A DNA stretch of 64,000 nucleotides from Shewanella sp. VB17 (lineage in GTDB: Bacteria; Pseudomonadota; Gammaproteobacteria; Enterobacterales; Shewanellaceae), in contig NZ_JABRVS010000001.1 in assembly GCF_013248905.1 (NCBI RefSeq), positions 3,348,001 to 3,412,000 on the forward strand, read 5' to 3'. The notes under the pieces were generated by a model that worked only from the letters and a program-made list of their open reading frames with translations, did no database searches and was not told the DNA's origin. The translations under genes were made by a program, and so were the position numbers. Below are positions 37,323 through 46,600 of this stretch, piece after piece; position 1 is the first letter of the stretch; every line of letters starts with the position of its first letter.

Positions 37323-38192
37323 CTACAGTGAAACATCCACTAAATAATGTCCCTGCAACCAATTACGCCCGATAAGCAATTTGTGACTCATCTTACTTCT
37401 ATCCTTTAAATTCACTTTTACCTTATACTCTTGGCCTTTCTCACCTAAGGTTAATTCAACCTTGTATCTAAGTTCTCGGCCTTGCGCACTGCGTATAAAC
37501 TCTGTATCGACGATCATTGCATGAACTCGTTTAGTCTCACCTAATTCATTTTCAGTCGTAAAACTCAACGTCTTGCCTATATTTTTCTCCATGTCTTTCA
37601 CGCCATTTTCAACATGCAGATCAATAGCATGCAGTGAAGTTAACCCCGCACCACTATCGATCCGAGTATTAAACATCATTCCCGTCTCAAGAATGTTAAT
37701 AGAAGCAATGGGACCAATTATTTTTTTGTCAGAAACATCAACAATATACTTATTTTTTAGCCAGTTTCGACCGACTAATAATTGATAATCCATATGACTG
37801 CGATTTCTTAAATTCACCGTCACTTTTTTCTCTTGACCTTTGTCGCCGATATGCAATTCAACCACATATCGTGTTTCACGCCCTTGTGCATTTTTCGCCG
37901 TTGATGTTCTAATGATCTTCGCCTTTAGGCGCTGTTTTTCACCTGCGGCATTCTCGGTGGTAAATATGAGCATTTTACCCACATTATCTTCCATCTTTTC
38001 AGCACTACCACCTTCGATATCAAAATCATAAGCATTTAATGAAGTAATGCTCGCTCCGGTATCGATTCTAGCATGATAGCTCAACCCCACTTCACTCACA
38101 GACATATAGGCCGTTGGGCCTATAATCATTTTATCATCAGCCCAAGTTGTGCTACTTAAAAGTACAATAAAAAAGCAAACCACTTTACTCAT
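37323..38192 (-). CDS. Exported protein with two tandem retropepsin-like (RimK-associated zinc protease-type) domains
   Basis: 289 aa with a signal peptide (about 1-18, cut near TTWA-DD). Two copies of a domain of about 135 residues follow (about 22-153 and 157-288). Each has an aspartic-protease-like DxGA motif (RIDTGASITSL at 44-47; RIDSGAGLTSL at 179-182), a central ENxxGE block and ends with LLVGRNWL or LLIGRNWL. This is the putative ATP-dependent zinc protease family (PF05618-like), whose members usually have one copy. The two halves could pair within one chain, as the two lobes of pepsin do. Proteolysis has not been shown for this protein; it may be a binding protein. Confidence 0.8.
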   Translation of the reverse strand: MSKVVCFFIVLLSSTTWADDKMIIGPTAYMSVSEVGLSYHARIDTGASITSLNAYDFDIEGGSAEKMEDNVGKMLIFTTENAAGEKQRLKAKIIRTSTAKNAQGRETRYVVELHIGDKGQEKKVTVNLRNRSHMDYQLLVGRNWLKNKYIVDVSDKKIIGPIASINILETGMMFNTRIDSGAGLTSLHAIDLHVENGVKDMEKNIGKTLSFTTENELGETKRVHAMIVDTEFIRSAQGRELRYKVELTLGEKGQEYKVKVNLKDRSKMSHKLLIGRNWLQGHYLVDVSL

Positions 38193-38309
38193 TTCTGCTA
38201 CCTATTATCCAGAGATTGTCATTTTCGCTCATACTAACAAATAAACAAAAAGCCGACATAGGGTCAGCAGATTAAATATTATTTAAACGGTTTACTGTGA
38301 TGCTTTACG

Positions 38310-38675
38310 TTAAGGTTCTCTCATCCAATCAGAAGCATCTGCAGTGTCACTTTTTTCGAACACTTTCACCGGACATGGGATCATATAACTCAATACATTT
38401 GCCATACCTGCCACACGTTGACTATCGGTTATAATGGCAACTCGATAAAAATCCGTCAGATGAAATAAACCAATTTTAGCATCATCCCAAAGAGTACCCA
38501 CTGTCACGCCCTTAAATTTATCATCAAATTCATACCAAAGTTTAATACTGGCATGATCTTTTAACTTATTTTCAATAATAGGTAATAGTTGTTGATCATA
38601 ATCATCACCTGTCACAATACCAGATGCCCTAATGGCGACTGTGTCATGATCAAAACCATTTAACAATTCAATCAT
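38310..38675 (-). CDS. SpoIIAA-like / STAS-type small protein
   Basis: About 121 aa. The ATG at 38675 is preferred because AGGGG lies close before it; a start five codons upstream is possible. The pattern MIELLNGFDHDTVAIRASG followed by alternating strands and helices, with LWYEFDDKFKGVTVGTLWDD and YRVAIITDSQRVAGMANVLS, matches the SpoIIAA-like family (PF11964-type) of soluble proteins found in many marine bacteria. The family fold is STAS-like; its job is unknown. No operon partner is evident. Confidence 0.75.
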   Translation of the reverse strand: MIELLNGFDHDTVAIRASGIVTGDDYDQQLLPIIENKLKDHASIKLWYEFDDKFKGVTVGTLWDDAKIGLFHLTDFYRVAIITDSQRVAGMANVLSYMIPCPVKVFEKSDTADASDWMREP

Positions 38676-38842
38676 AGTACCCCTGCCCAATCAAGATTGT
38701 GCTGCAAACCGACTCTCAACATTCCATGTGAACACACTAATAGCTAACAATAAACAAAGATTCATCTTATGCATGAAAGACTCAATTAAAAGGCTAAAAA
38801 TCGGCCAATAAACATCTATAATATCAATATCAATCCTACTGT

Positions 38843-39229
38843 TTAGCATGACGACTTGCCAAGTAAGATCGCTATTTCTTGATCGAATAAATTTTTGATT
38901 AAACCTGAAAATTCAGTAATAAATAAAATTTGCTCCTGCGTCACTTTCTGATGAGCAACACTGGAAAGGACCTCTATAATATCATATACAATTGCATCGA
39001 CTTCCCTAATGACTTTGTTTCTCTGAGCAAAATTTAACGAAGGATTCTGTCCACACACCATAATAATTTGCGCTGCGAGTTGCTCTTCAAATAACGCTAA
39101 TACGGTGTCATCAATCGAAGAATCATTGCGTTTATCTTCGAAAAGAGACAAATGTTCAGTGAGGTATTGTATCAAGTGTGTATACCCGTCTTTGTCAGTA
39201 ATCATCTTTGTCTCAATTGCGCTGTTCAA
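38843..39229 (-). CDS. Small conserved hypothetical protein (possibly DUF3802)
   Basis: 128 aa, or about 120 if translation starts at the ATG eight codons in (MITDKDGYTHLIQYL). Predominantly helical, mildly acidic, no membrane segment or signal peptide. The opening pattern with GYTHLIQYLTEHLSLFE and the block REVDAIVYDIIEVL recall a small family of unknown function that I remember from Shewanella and Vibrio as DUF3802; this is from memory and untested. No function can be assigned. Confidence 0.65.
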   Translation of the reverse strand: MNSAIETKMITDKDGYTHLIQYLTEHLSLFEDKRNDSSIDDTVLALFEEQLAAQIIMVCGQNPSLNFAQRNKVIREVDAIVYDIIEVLSSVAHQKVTQEQILFITEFSGLIKNLFDQEIAILLGKSSC

Positions 39230-39284
39230 TTAAAGCATGGCTGATGTCATGTGCATTATCCAGTTTAATTGCCACATTGATAAC

Positions 39285-39860
39285 TTAACGCGTTAAGCTC
39301 AATATAAAGGATACTGGTACTGAATGCCCAATCGAACTGAGCCCGGCTATTTCACGTAATTTTTCAACACCAATAGCAAGACCAAATTGGTCAGCATTGA
39401 TGATCACAGGTTTAGTGCTCACGACTAACAGCGACTTATCACTAAGCTTAATGACGCTTACCGTCATGGGTAACATTTGTGTCTTATCATGAAATGACAA
39501 CTCTGCAGTAACTTGCATTTCAGCATGTGAGCCCACATTAATCGTCGCTAAGGCATCAAGTGATATTGCCGATTTAAGCTCCAACCTTGGAAAAGCAGCC
39601 ACTTCAAACAGCATCTCTTTTATTCGTGTATCACGGATCTCAATATTGGTCCATACACTCGTCAGTTCGATAGATAACTCAAAGTTTCCTTTATCATTTA
39701 AACTCCCAGAAAAATCTTTAAACTCATGTACTTCAGAAATATTCACTTTTTTGGTCGTAATAAAGTTTATTGCAGAAGCGTCATTATCGATCAGCCATGG
39801 CGTTGCTGATGCCATAAAACCGATTGAACTAAGTAACAAAGCTGTTAATGTTCGTCTCAT
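39285..39860 (-). CDS. YceI-family periplasmic protein
   Basis: 191 aa with a signal peptide (about 1-19, cut after ASA-TPWLI). The lipocalin-like YceI fold is recognised from WLIDNDASAINFITTKK at the start and SGSLNDKGNFELSIELTSV, AAFPRLELKS and MQVTAELSFHDKTQMLPM further on. YceI proteins bind polyisoprenoid or similar amphiphilic ligands in the periplasm; in E. coli the gene responds to pH and osmotic stress. No partner gene (such as cytochrome b561) is adjacent. Confidence 0.9.
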   Translation of the reverse strand: MRRTLTALLLSSIGFMASATPWLIDNDASAINFITTKKVNISEVHEFKDFSGSLNDKGNFELSIELTSVWTNIEIRDTRIKEMLFEVAAFPRLELKSAISLDALATINVGSHAEMQVTAELSFHDKTQMLPMTVSVIKLSDKSLLVVSTKPVIINADQFGLAIGVEKLREIAGLSSIGHSVPVSFILSLTR

Positions 39861-39964
39861 CGCCGTTCCTTTAAGTACATTAATTGATGTTATCTAAAAC
39901 ACAGTATATAAATCAAATTGATAAAATGTAAATATAGTGATATTCAAATAAAAATCATTGACAT

Positions 39965-39994
39965 AAAAAAGGACTGTTTTCACTGCCCTTTTTT
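39965..39994 (-). terminator. Likely terminator after pdxH
   Basis: AAAAAAGG and CCTTTTTT arms face each other around 14 bases, 9 bases past the pdxH stop on the minus strand. The stem is AT-rich, so it is a moderate candidate. Confidence 0.55.
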
Positions 39995-40002
39995 ATGAGA
40001 CC

Positions 40003-40644
40003 TTAAGGAGCAAGTCGAGAAATCTCCCAACTCGATTGCGCTTTAGTATAAAGAAAACGATCATGTAGCCTGAATTCCCCCCCCTGCCAAAACTCAATAC
40101 TAGAAGGCCTAACGACATAACCTCCCCAAAAAGTAGGTAAGGGCACTTCGCCTTGACTAAATTTGGCTTTCATTTCTTCATATTTAGCTTCAAGTACTTG
40201 TCTAGCCGAAATTTTACTTGACTGTTTGGAGACCCAAGCAGCAATCTGACTCTCCTTAGGCCGCGTGATAAAATATTTGAGCACCTCTGCCGTCGATAGC
40301 GCTTCAGCCTCCCCCGTAATCGCAACTTGCCTTTCTAAAGAATGCCAAGGAAACAATAAACTGACTTTACCGTTATGTGCTATTTGCTGGGATTTACGAC
40401 TTTTAAGATTAGTGAAAAATACGAACCCCTCATCACCAAATCTTTTTAATAAGACAATTCGTTGAAAAGGTTGTCCATTTTCATCAACTGTCGCAATAGA
40501 CATGGCAGTTGGATCACTTAATAAGGCAGAATCCCTCGCTTCTTCCATCCATTTAGAGAATAAACTCATCGGATCGCCCGGAAGTACAGCTCTATGGAGA
40601 TCACCCAAGGTGTATTCTCGTCTGATATCACTCAGTTTTGACAT
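40003..40644 (-). CDS. pdxH: Pyridoxamine 5'-phosphate oxidase
   Basis: 213 aa FMN enzyme that oxidises pyridoxine or pyridoxamine phosphate to pyridoxal 5'-phosphate, the last step of vitamin B6 synthesis. Typical motifs are YTLGDLHRAVLPGDPMSLFS, FQRIVLLKRFGDEGFVFFTN with SRKSQQI, and FWQGGEFRLHDRF at the C-terminus. Length is usual. Downstream of the polyamine genes on the same strand with a 49-base gap; SpeA needs PLP, though co-regulation is only a guess. Confidence 0.97.
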   Translation of the reverse strand: MSKLSDIRREYTLGDLHRAVLPGDPMSLFSKWMEEARDSALLSDPTAMSIATVDENGQPFQRIVLLKRFGDEGFVFFTNLKSRKSQQIAHNGKVSLLFPWHSLERQVAITGEAEALSTAEVLKYFITRPKESQIAAWVSKQSSKISARQVLEAKYEEMKAKFSQGEVPLPTFWGGYVVRPSSIEFWQGGEFRLHDRFLYTKAQSSWEISRLAP

Positions 40645-40693
40645 CTATTCTTATCCTTGTCTGTACTAAAAGAAGCACTAGCCTCATTAAAAC

Positions 40694-41623
40694 CTACCGA
40701 TTTCGCTTATTAAACTCAGCCCATACATGTAACATCTCAAGGCCTAAGGTGGCCCCAGCTAACGCGGTGATCTCTGCATGATCATAAGCTGGTGCCACTT
40801 CAACAACATCCATCCCAATCACTTTCACACCCGCAAGGCCACGAATAATTTTCATTGCCTTATCACTCGTCAAACCACCACACACAGGTGTTCCAGTACC
40901 TGGCGCAAATGCAGGGTCAAGACAATCGATATCAAACGTAATGTATAAAGGAAGATCGCCAATACGATCAATTATTTGAGCAACGATGTCATCCGCACTT
41001 AACTCATTTGCAGATGCCGCATCGATCACTTTAAAATCGTGAACATCACGGTTATATTCTGTCCGGATACCTATTTGAATGGAATGACTGGCATCGATAA
41101 GTCCTTCATTAGGCGCATGGAAAAACATGGTGCCATGATCATACTGACTTCCCTGACTGTACGTATCGGTATGTGCATCAAAATGCAGTAAAGCCATCTT
41201 ACCATGGGTCTTATGGTGAGCTCGCAGTAATGGCAACGTCACAAAATGATCGCCACCAAAGCTCAACATCGCTTTACCAGACGCTAGAATCGCTGTAGCA
41301 AACTCTTCCACTCTCTGAGTAAAGTCAGCAGAATCACCACAGTCATACACCAAATCGCCTGCATCAACAATATTCAAATGCTCACTTAATTTGAAATCCC
41401 ATGGCCAGCGAGTGTCTTCCCAAGCAAGATTAACTGACGCCTGACGTATTGCACCAGGTCCCATACGTCCACCAGAGCGCCCTGTTGTAGCCATATCGAA
41501 AGGCAGACCTAAGACAACCACATCGGCATCACTCTTTAATGGATTAAAATCTAATGGCTGTCTTAAGTAACCAAATGCATTGGAATAAAGAGAATAATCA
41601 GGCTTATCTGCAATCGTGGTCAT
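40694..41623 (-). CDS. speB: Agmatinase
   Basis: 309 aa ureohydrolase: agmatine plus water gives putrescine and urea. Metal-binding motifs of the arginase family are visible: FGGDHFVTLP, HFDAHTDTY and TFDIDCLDPAFAPGTGTP. The ATG at 41623 is preferred to one two codons upstream; both are close. It is the third gene of a minus-strand set with speA and an AdoMet decarboxylase, so this locus makes putrescine from arginine and supplies decarboxylated AdoMet. Confidence 0.95.
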   Translation of the reverse strand: MTTIADKPDYSLYSNAFGYLRQPLDFNPLKSDADVVVLGLPFDMATTGRSGGRMGPGAIRQASVNLAWEDTRWPWDFKLSEHLNIVDAGDLVYDCGDSADFTQRVEEFATAILASGKAMLSFGGDHFVTLPLLRAHHKTHGKMALLHFDAHTDTYSQGSQYDHGTMFFHAPNEGLIDASHSIQIGIRTEYNRDVHDFKVIDAASANELSADDIVAQIIDRIGDLPLYITFDIDCLDPAFAPGTGTPVCGGLTSDKAMKIIRGLAGVKVIGMDVVEVAPAYDHAEITALAGATLGLEMLHVWAEFNKRNR

Positions 41624-41652
41624 ACACACTCCGTAATAATGTAAATTTGATC

Positions 41653-42573
41653 TTACAATCGTTCAGGCAACAAAACTTCACTGGTGAGCTGTTGATATTG
41701 ATTGAATTGAACCCTGTCCTTGCCATTGAGCGGCAAAGCACAGCTCGCCACTAATCGATAAGGCGGAAAATCATCTGTGGTAATCGTGCCATTGAAACCA
41801 ATCACGTCCCAGCTTTGAGGCTGTAATTTATTCAATAAAGCGGAGAACGGACAGCATTTAAAATTCGCATTCGTTTCAATGCTCACATAAGAGCTTTCCT
41901 CTTGAGGAGTAATATGAATGGTCATGTATTTATCCCCGCATAAGCCATTAATTGAATAACCACAAGGATCGAACAAGTGATCGTCAAACGTGAAATTGGC
42001 AAACACTCTCTCCAGCGCTAATATATCCCGGATCCCCTGACAGCTCTGCTTATCACTTCTAAGGTAGTCTGCTATTGCCCCCTTAATATGGTACATCATC
42101 AATTCACGATTTGACTGAATCACACCACCTGACTGAATACTGTCCGCAGTAAAAATATAGTGATGATGTGTGTCTAAATGGCCGATCCGATATGCTGCAC
42201 CAGCCAAACTCTTTCTAAGCCGCAATACATCGTTGGTAAAACAGCTGGTTTGTAAATGGGATAAGTATTCACTTTTACGTTGATAACTGGCAGAAGCGAT
42301 GGTCGCTCTGCCCAGCTTTTCGGTAAATAAGATCACAGCGTCGACCAATGTTGTGGTGCCGCAGGTGAGCATCAAAAACCTATCATCCCAAACAAATAAG
42401 CAAGACTCACTAAGTAAGTAGGCATCACAAAAATCATTACTCATTGTCGAGATAATTTCTGCATTCGCACTGGCCACGACGTCAGCCCAAAACTTATTCC
42501 CAAGAAGACGTAAAGGAGCCGTTGAAGGCGAAACAAACACCTCGACTCTTTTTTCCGATCCTTCAAAGAACAT
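41653..42573 (-). CDS. S-adenosylmethionine decarboxylase proenzyme, eukaryotic type
   Basis: 306 aa pyruvoyl enzyme that supplies decarboxylated AdoMet for spermidine synthesis. It resembles the eukaryotic AMD1/SAMDC form and not the short bacterial SpeD. FFEGSEKRVEV at the N-terminus matches human FFEGTEK; YLLSESCLFV holds the self-cleavage site Glu56-Ser57 (human Glu67-Ser68); LTCGTTTLV holds the Cys82 equivalent; FDPCGYSINGL and MTIHITPQEESSYVS hold the equivalents of Ser229 and His243. All processing and catalytic residues appear kept. It lies between speA and speB. No spermidine synthase is next to it. Confidence 0.92.
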   Translation of the reverse strand: MFFEGSEKRVEVFVSPSTAPLRLLGNKFWADVVASANAEIISTMSNDFCDAYLLSESCLFVWDDRFLMLTCGTTTLVDAVILFTEKLGRATIASASYQRKSEYLSHLQTSCFTNDVLRLRKSLAGAAYRIGHLDTHHHYIFTADSIQSGGVIQSNRELMMYHIKGAIADYLRSDKQSCQGIRDILALERVFANFTFDDHLFDPCGYSINGLCGDKYMTIHITPQEESSYVSIETNANFKCCPFSALLNKLQPQSWDVIGFNGTITTDDFPPYRLVASCALPLNGKDRVQFNQYQQLTSEVLLPERL

Positions 42574-42635
42574 CTGTACACTTATCCAATATCAGGCCCA
42601 TATGGACCAGACATAGCTCAACGCAAGCAATGATA

Positions 42636-44552
42636 TCATGATGAGAAATCTTCAAGATACGTGTACCCTTCTAAGCCCAATTGCAGCTCTTCAAGAATAT
42701 TGGCCCTTTCATGTTTCTCAATATGCTTATTCACTAATTCTTCATAGGTGCGCATAAATGACACGGCATCTAAATTAACGTATTTGAGTACATCTGCAAC
42801 CGTATCCCCTGCTAATATTGATTCTATATTAGCCTTACCATCATCACCTAAACGAATCACCGCAGAGTTGGTATCACCAAATAAGTTATGCATATCGCCT
42901 AAAATCTCTTGATAGGCGCCTACTAGAAAAAAACCTATCAAATAAGGACTTTTTGCACTCCATGCAGGAACAGGCAGCGTCGTTTCAATGCCTTGACCAT
43001 CAACATATTGATCGATAGTGCCATCTGAGTCACAAGTGATATCCAACATTACAGCACGACGCTCAGGCGGTTTATCCAAACCTGAAAGCGGCATGATAGG
43101 GAACACCTGATTAATCCCCCAAGCATCTGGTAAAGATTGGAATAATGAAAAGTTAACAAAAAATTTGTCCGCTAACTTTTCGGTCAATTCATCAATAATG
43201 GGCCGATGGAAGCGATATTTACTGCTCATCACACCTTGCAGTTCGTGACAAACTCGCAGGTTGACCTGCTCAGCCCACGCCCGCTCAGTTAAACTTAACT
43301 GACCTAAGGCGAACAAAGAATGCACTTCGGTCAAGTCACTTTGACAATCATGGTAGATTTCAATCAGTGCCCGTTGGTCGGCTCTGCCACTGATCTCATT
43401 CCACGAGTGCCACATATTGTGCAGCAACTGAGGCGCATCTGCAGCAGGCGGGCTAATTTTTTCAGGTTTATACGCTTCAGTACCAATAACATCCGTGATT
43501 AACACAGCATGATGCGCGGTAAGATAACGACCCGATTCTGAGATGATTCTCGGCATCGGCTGCTCATATTCGTGGCAAAGATCAGTTAACACACTAACAA
43601 TGTTATTCGCGTATTCCGTTAATCCGTAGTTCATCGAACTCGAGCTTTGACTACGGGTTCCATCATAATCAACTGCAAGTCCACCACCCACATCGAAACA
43701 CTCGACTTTAGCACCCAGTTTTTGTAGCTCACAATAAAAACGACCCGCTTCACTCACACCTTGGCGAATGTCGCGAATATTGGCAATTTGAGAGCCTAAA
43801 TGGAAATGTAATAACTGTAAAGAATCCAGCATACCTTGATGCTTTAATGACTCAATAACCGTTAATACTTGCGAAGCTGAAAGTCCAAATTTAGACTTCT
43901 CTCCACCACTGGCTTGCCATTTTCCTTTGCCTTGAAATGCAAGCCGTACACGTAAACCTAAGCGAGGTATTACCCCTAACTTTCGTGATTCTTCTAATAT
44001 CACCTGCAACTCAGATAACTTTTCAAGCACGATGTAAACTTTATGGCCTAATTTTTCTCCAATCAACGCCAAACGAATATACTCAACATCTTTATATCCA
44101 TTGCAAATAATCACCGAACTGGCTTTTTGCGCCATGGCTAATACCGCCATCAATTCAGGTTTACTGCCGGCTTCTAAGCCTAGTTGCGGGACTTCTTTTT
44201 CTGTCTGACTTGCCAAAATCTCTTCAACAACGGTTTGCTGTTGATTGACTTTAATCGGGTAAACTAACAAATAATCAGCTTGATATTGATACTTCTGTAT
44301 TGCTTGATTGAATGCCTGACACAGACTATTGACTCTATGGTGCAAAATATCCGGAAATCGCACCAGCACAGGTAAAGCAACGCCTGACTTAACCATACTC
44401 TTAGCTAATTCATTGAGCCCAATAGTGCACTCTGGTCGAGTTGGATCCGGTGAAACAGTGACTTCACCTCCATCACTGATGCCATAGAGTCCCTGACTCC
44501 AATAATTAACGTTATACCCTGTACGGGCATCATTAATAGACCAATTACTCAT
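42636..44552 (-). CDS. speA: Biosynthetic arginine decarboxylase
   Basis: 638 aa PLP enzyme of the alanine-racemase-fold group: arginine to agmatine plus CO2. YPIKVNQQQTVVEEIL holds the PLP lysine, LGLEAGSKPELMAVLAM and FHLGSQIANIRDIRQG follow, and the C-terminal part has DITCDSDGTIDQYVDG with the substrate cysteine. The ATG at 44552 is chosen because AGG lies six bases before it and the product then opens MSNWSINDARTGYNV as in E. coli SpeA; the frame is open 12 codons further up. First gene of the speA / AdoMet decarboxylase / speB set. Confidence 0.96.
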   Translation of the reverse strand: MSNWSINDARTGYNVNYWSQGLYGISDGGEVTVSPDPTRPECTIGLNELAKSMVKSGVALPVLVRFPDILHHRVNSLCQAFNQAIQKYQYQADYLLVYPIKVNQQQTVVEEILASQTEKEVPQLGLEAGSKPELMAVLAMAQKASSVIICNGYKDVEYIRLALIGEKLGHKVYIVLEKLSELQVILEESRKLGVIPRLGLRVRLAFQGKGKWQASGGEKSKFGLSASQVLTVIESLKHQGMLDSLQLLHFHLGSQIANIRDIRQGVSEAGRFYCELQKLGAKVECFDVGGGLAVDYDGTRSQSSSSMNYGLTEYANNIVSVLTDLCHEYEQPMPRIISESGRYLTAHHAVLITDVIGTEAYKPEKISPPAADAPQLLHNMWHSWNEISGRADQRALIEIYHDCQSDLTEVHSLFALGQLSLTERAWAEQVNLRVCHELQGVMSSKYRFHRPIIDELTEKLADKFFVNFSLFQSLPDAWGINQVFPIMPLSGLDKPPERRAVMLDITCDSDGTIDQYVDGQGIETTLPVPAWSAKSPYLIGFFLVGAYQEILGDMHNLFGDTNSAVIRLGDDGKANIESILAGDTVADVLKYVNLDAVSFMRTYEELVNKHIEKHERANILEELQLGLEGYTYLEDFSS

Positions 44553-44939
44553 ATCATTAAACCTATAACAACCATTAGTAAGTAACATAATTGATAATTA
44601 TGTTACATCGAATTAGAGCGAGACTAAACAGCGCCAATGAGTCTTGTGTAAACTCATGTACAACCTAAAAAGCAGGTTGAAGGCAATAGTGACTAACCAA
44701 TAAAATTTCGGCGTAATTAAACACCCCAAGCGATGATTATGCAAGGCGAATTATCCTATGAACATCATTAACTTTTAGATTAGTTAAGATAAAGATTAAC
44801 ATGACGCTTTTTTGAAAGTAGCCATAATCTGCCTTTATTTTAAAAATACTTAAATGAGAATAAAATCACCGGAAGATTATTGGATCTTTTTCCACTATAA
44901 TCCGCAATCGAAGATATATCGCCAGTAATTGAGAATCAC
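44553..44939. other. Intergenic region between speA and cvfB
   Basis: Divergent control region for speA (minus) and the cvfB-like gene (plus). A 25-base palindrome near speA is listed separately. No other feature was recognised. Confidence 0.4.
44582..44606. promoter_or_regulatory. 25-base palindrome upstream of speA
   Basis: Arms GTAACATAATT (44582-44592) and AATTATGTTAC (44596-44606) are perfectly complementary around GAT. It begins 30 bases before the speA start codon. It could be an operator for a dimeric regulator or a hairpin in the 5' leader that answers to polyamine level. Confidence 0.5.
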
Positions 44940-45782
44940 ATGATACAAATAGGTAAAACCAGCACACTTGAAGTAGTCAAACGCGTTGATTTTGGTGTTT
45001 ATTTAGATGGACAGGAACTAGGTCAAATCCTCCTACCCACCAAATTAATGCCAAAAGAATGTCACCTCGGTGACATGATATCAGTATTTATTTACCTAGA
45101 TTCAGAAGACAAACTCATTGCAACCACACACAAACCTTTAGCTGAGGTCGGCCAATTTGCCTATTTAGAAGCCGTCTCTACCGGACAGTTTGGTGCATTT
45201 CTAAACTGGGGGTTAGACAAAGATTTATTACTGCCTTTTGGTGAACAACACCGAGAAATAGAAGAAGGTCGTTCTTATCTTGTTTATATTTACCAAAGTC
45301 ATGTTGATGACCGTATCGTCGCCTCATCAAAAATCGATAGATTTCTCGATAAAACGCCCCCTCCCTATGATGCTGACGAACAGGTTAACCTGATTATTGG
45401 CGGCACGACGGATTTAGGTTACAAGGCGATTATTAACCACAGCCATTGGGGAGTAATTTTCAAAAATGAAGTTTTTCGCACTTTAAGTTTCGGCCAGCGA
45501 CTCAAAGGATTCATTAAACAAGTGCGTGGCGATGACAAAATTGACCTCATTTTACAAAAAGGTGCCAAAGAAGAGTTGGACAAACACTCAACCACGATTA
45601 TGTTTAAGCTTAAACAAGCGGGAGGGTTCCTGCCATTAAACGATAAGACGGATGCAGATATCATTTATGCTACACTGTCGATGAGTAAAAAAGCCTTCAA
45701 GAAGAGTATCGGTGGCTTATATAAAACGCAACAAATTACCATTTCAGTGGATGGCATTACATTAGTAAGCACCTCTGACTAG
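44940..45782 (+). CDS. CvfB-like S1-domain RNA-binding protein
   Basis: 280 aa. Tandem S1-like OB folds (LEVVKRVDFGVYLDGQELGQ; FAYLEAVSTGQFGAFLNWGL; LIIGGTTDLGYKAIINHSHW) are followed by a winged-helix-like end (GGFLPLNDKTDADIIYATLS, MSKKAFKKSIGGLYK). This is the layout of CvfB/YitL, a soluble RNA-binding protein linked to virulence gene control in staphylococci. Its role in gammaproteobacteria is not established. It has its own terminator downstream. Confidence 0.88.
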   Translation: MIQIGKTSTLEVVKRVDFGVYLDGQELGQILLPTKLMPKECHLGDMISVFIYLDSEDKLIATTHKPLAEVGQFAYLEAVSTGQFGAFLNWGLDKDLLLPFGEQHREIEEGRSYLVYIYQSHVDDRIVASSKIDRFLDKTPPPYDADEQVNLIIGGTTDLGYKAIINHSHWGVIFKNEVFRTLSFGQRLKGFIKQVRGDDKIDLILQKGAKEELDKHSTTIMFKLKQAGGFLPLNDKTDADIIYATLSMSKKAFKKSIGGLYKTQQITISVDGITLVSTSD

Positions 45783-45825
45783 TTATCAAGCAATAAACTC
45801 ACATTTCAGGATTCCTCCCTTTGAT

Positions 45826-45865
45826 AAAAAGCATGACTCTGTTATAACAAAGTTATGCTTTTTTT
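45826..45865 (+). terminator. Terminator after the cvfB-like gene
   Basis: AAAAAGCAT pairs with ATGCTTTTT, with an inner GTTATAAC palindrome, followed by Ts, 44 bases after the stop and just before yceH. Confidence 0.75.
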
Positions 45866-45879
45866 ATGGATCATCAATA

Positions 45880-46536
45880 ATGAATTTATCACTTCATGAA
45901 GCTAGAGTCATAGGGTGCCTTCTTGAAAAAGAAATCACGACTCCAGATCAATATCCATTATCACTCAATTCACTCACATTGGCCTGTAACCAAAAGTCGA
46001 GCCGAGATCCTGTCATGTCCATCACCGAATTAGAGACACAGACGGCAATTGACTCATTAATGACAAAACGACTCGTCACAGATCAAACTGGCTTTGGATC
46101 TCGGGTCACGAAATATAAGCACCGATTTTGTAATACGGAGTTTAGTGATCTTCAAGTGACAGCAGCTCAATGTTCCCTCATCTGTCTCTTGCTTCTTAGG
46201 GGATCTCAAACTGCGGGGGAATTGAAAAGCCGCAGCGGTCGTTTACATCAATTCAATGATCTTAATGAAGTCGACAATGCCTTGCGCGCACTCACGCAAA
46301 CGGAGCCCCCCTTGGTACACCAATTAGCAAAAGAAGTTGGTCGACGAGATCCACGTTTCGAAGAATTAATTTCCGATCAGGTTAAAGGTGGATCGGTTGA
46401 TATGTCGAATAAAAATAGGCCTCATAGAGAAACACCAAACAAGACTTCTAATGAAGTTAATGCATTATCAGAAAGAGTGAGCCTACTAGAGCAGGAAATC
46501 ATCAGCCTTAAGAAGGCTTTACAAGATTTACGCTAA
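45880..46536 (+). CDS. yceH: YceH family protein (DUF480)
   Basis: 218 aa. Two winged-helix-like modules: LSLHEARVIGCLLEKEITTP with QYPLSLNSLTLACNQKSSRD, and TAAQCSLICLLLLRGSQTAG with RSGRLHQFNDLNEVDNAL. A C-terminal coiled coil (LSERVSLLEQEIISLKKAL) ends the protein. The family is conserved in proteobacteria and its function is unknown; the fold suggests DNA binding or regulation. Confidence 0.93.
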   Translation: MNLSLHEARVIGCLLEKEITTPDQYPLSLNSLTLACNQKSSRDPVMSITELETQTAIDSLMTKRLVTDQTGFGSRVTKYKHRFCNTEFSDLQVTAAQCSLICLLLLRGSQTAGELKSRSGRLHQFNDLNEVDNALRALTQTEPPLVHQLAKEVGRRDPRFEELISDQVKGGSVDMSNKNRPHRETPNKTSNEVNALSERVSLLEQEIISLKKALQDLR

Positions 46537-46600
46537 CAATGATCACGCAACAATACTTTACACTATGCAACTATCAACACCATGATAATAAGGGAACACA

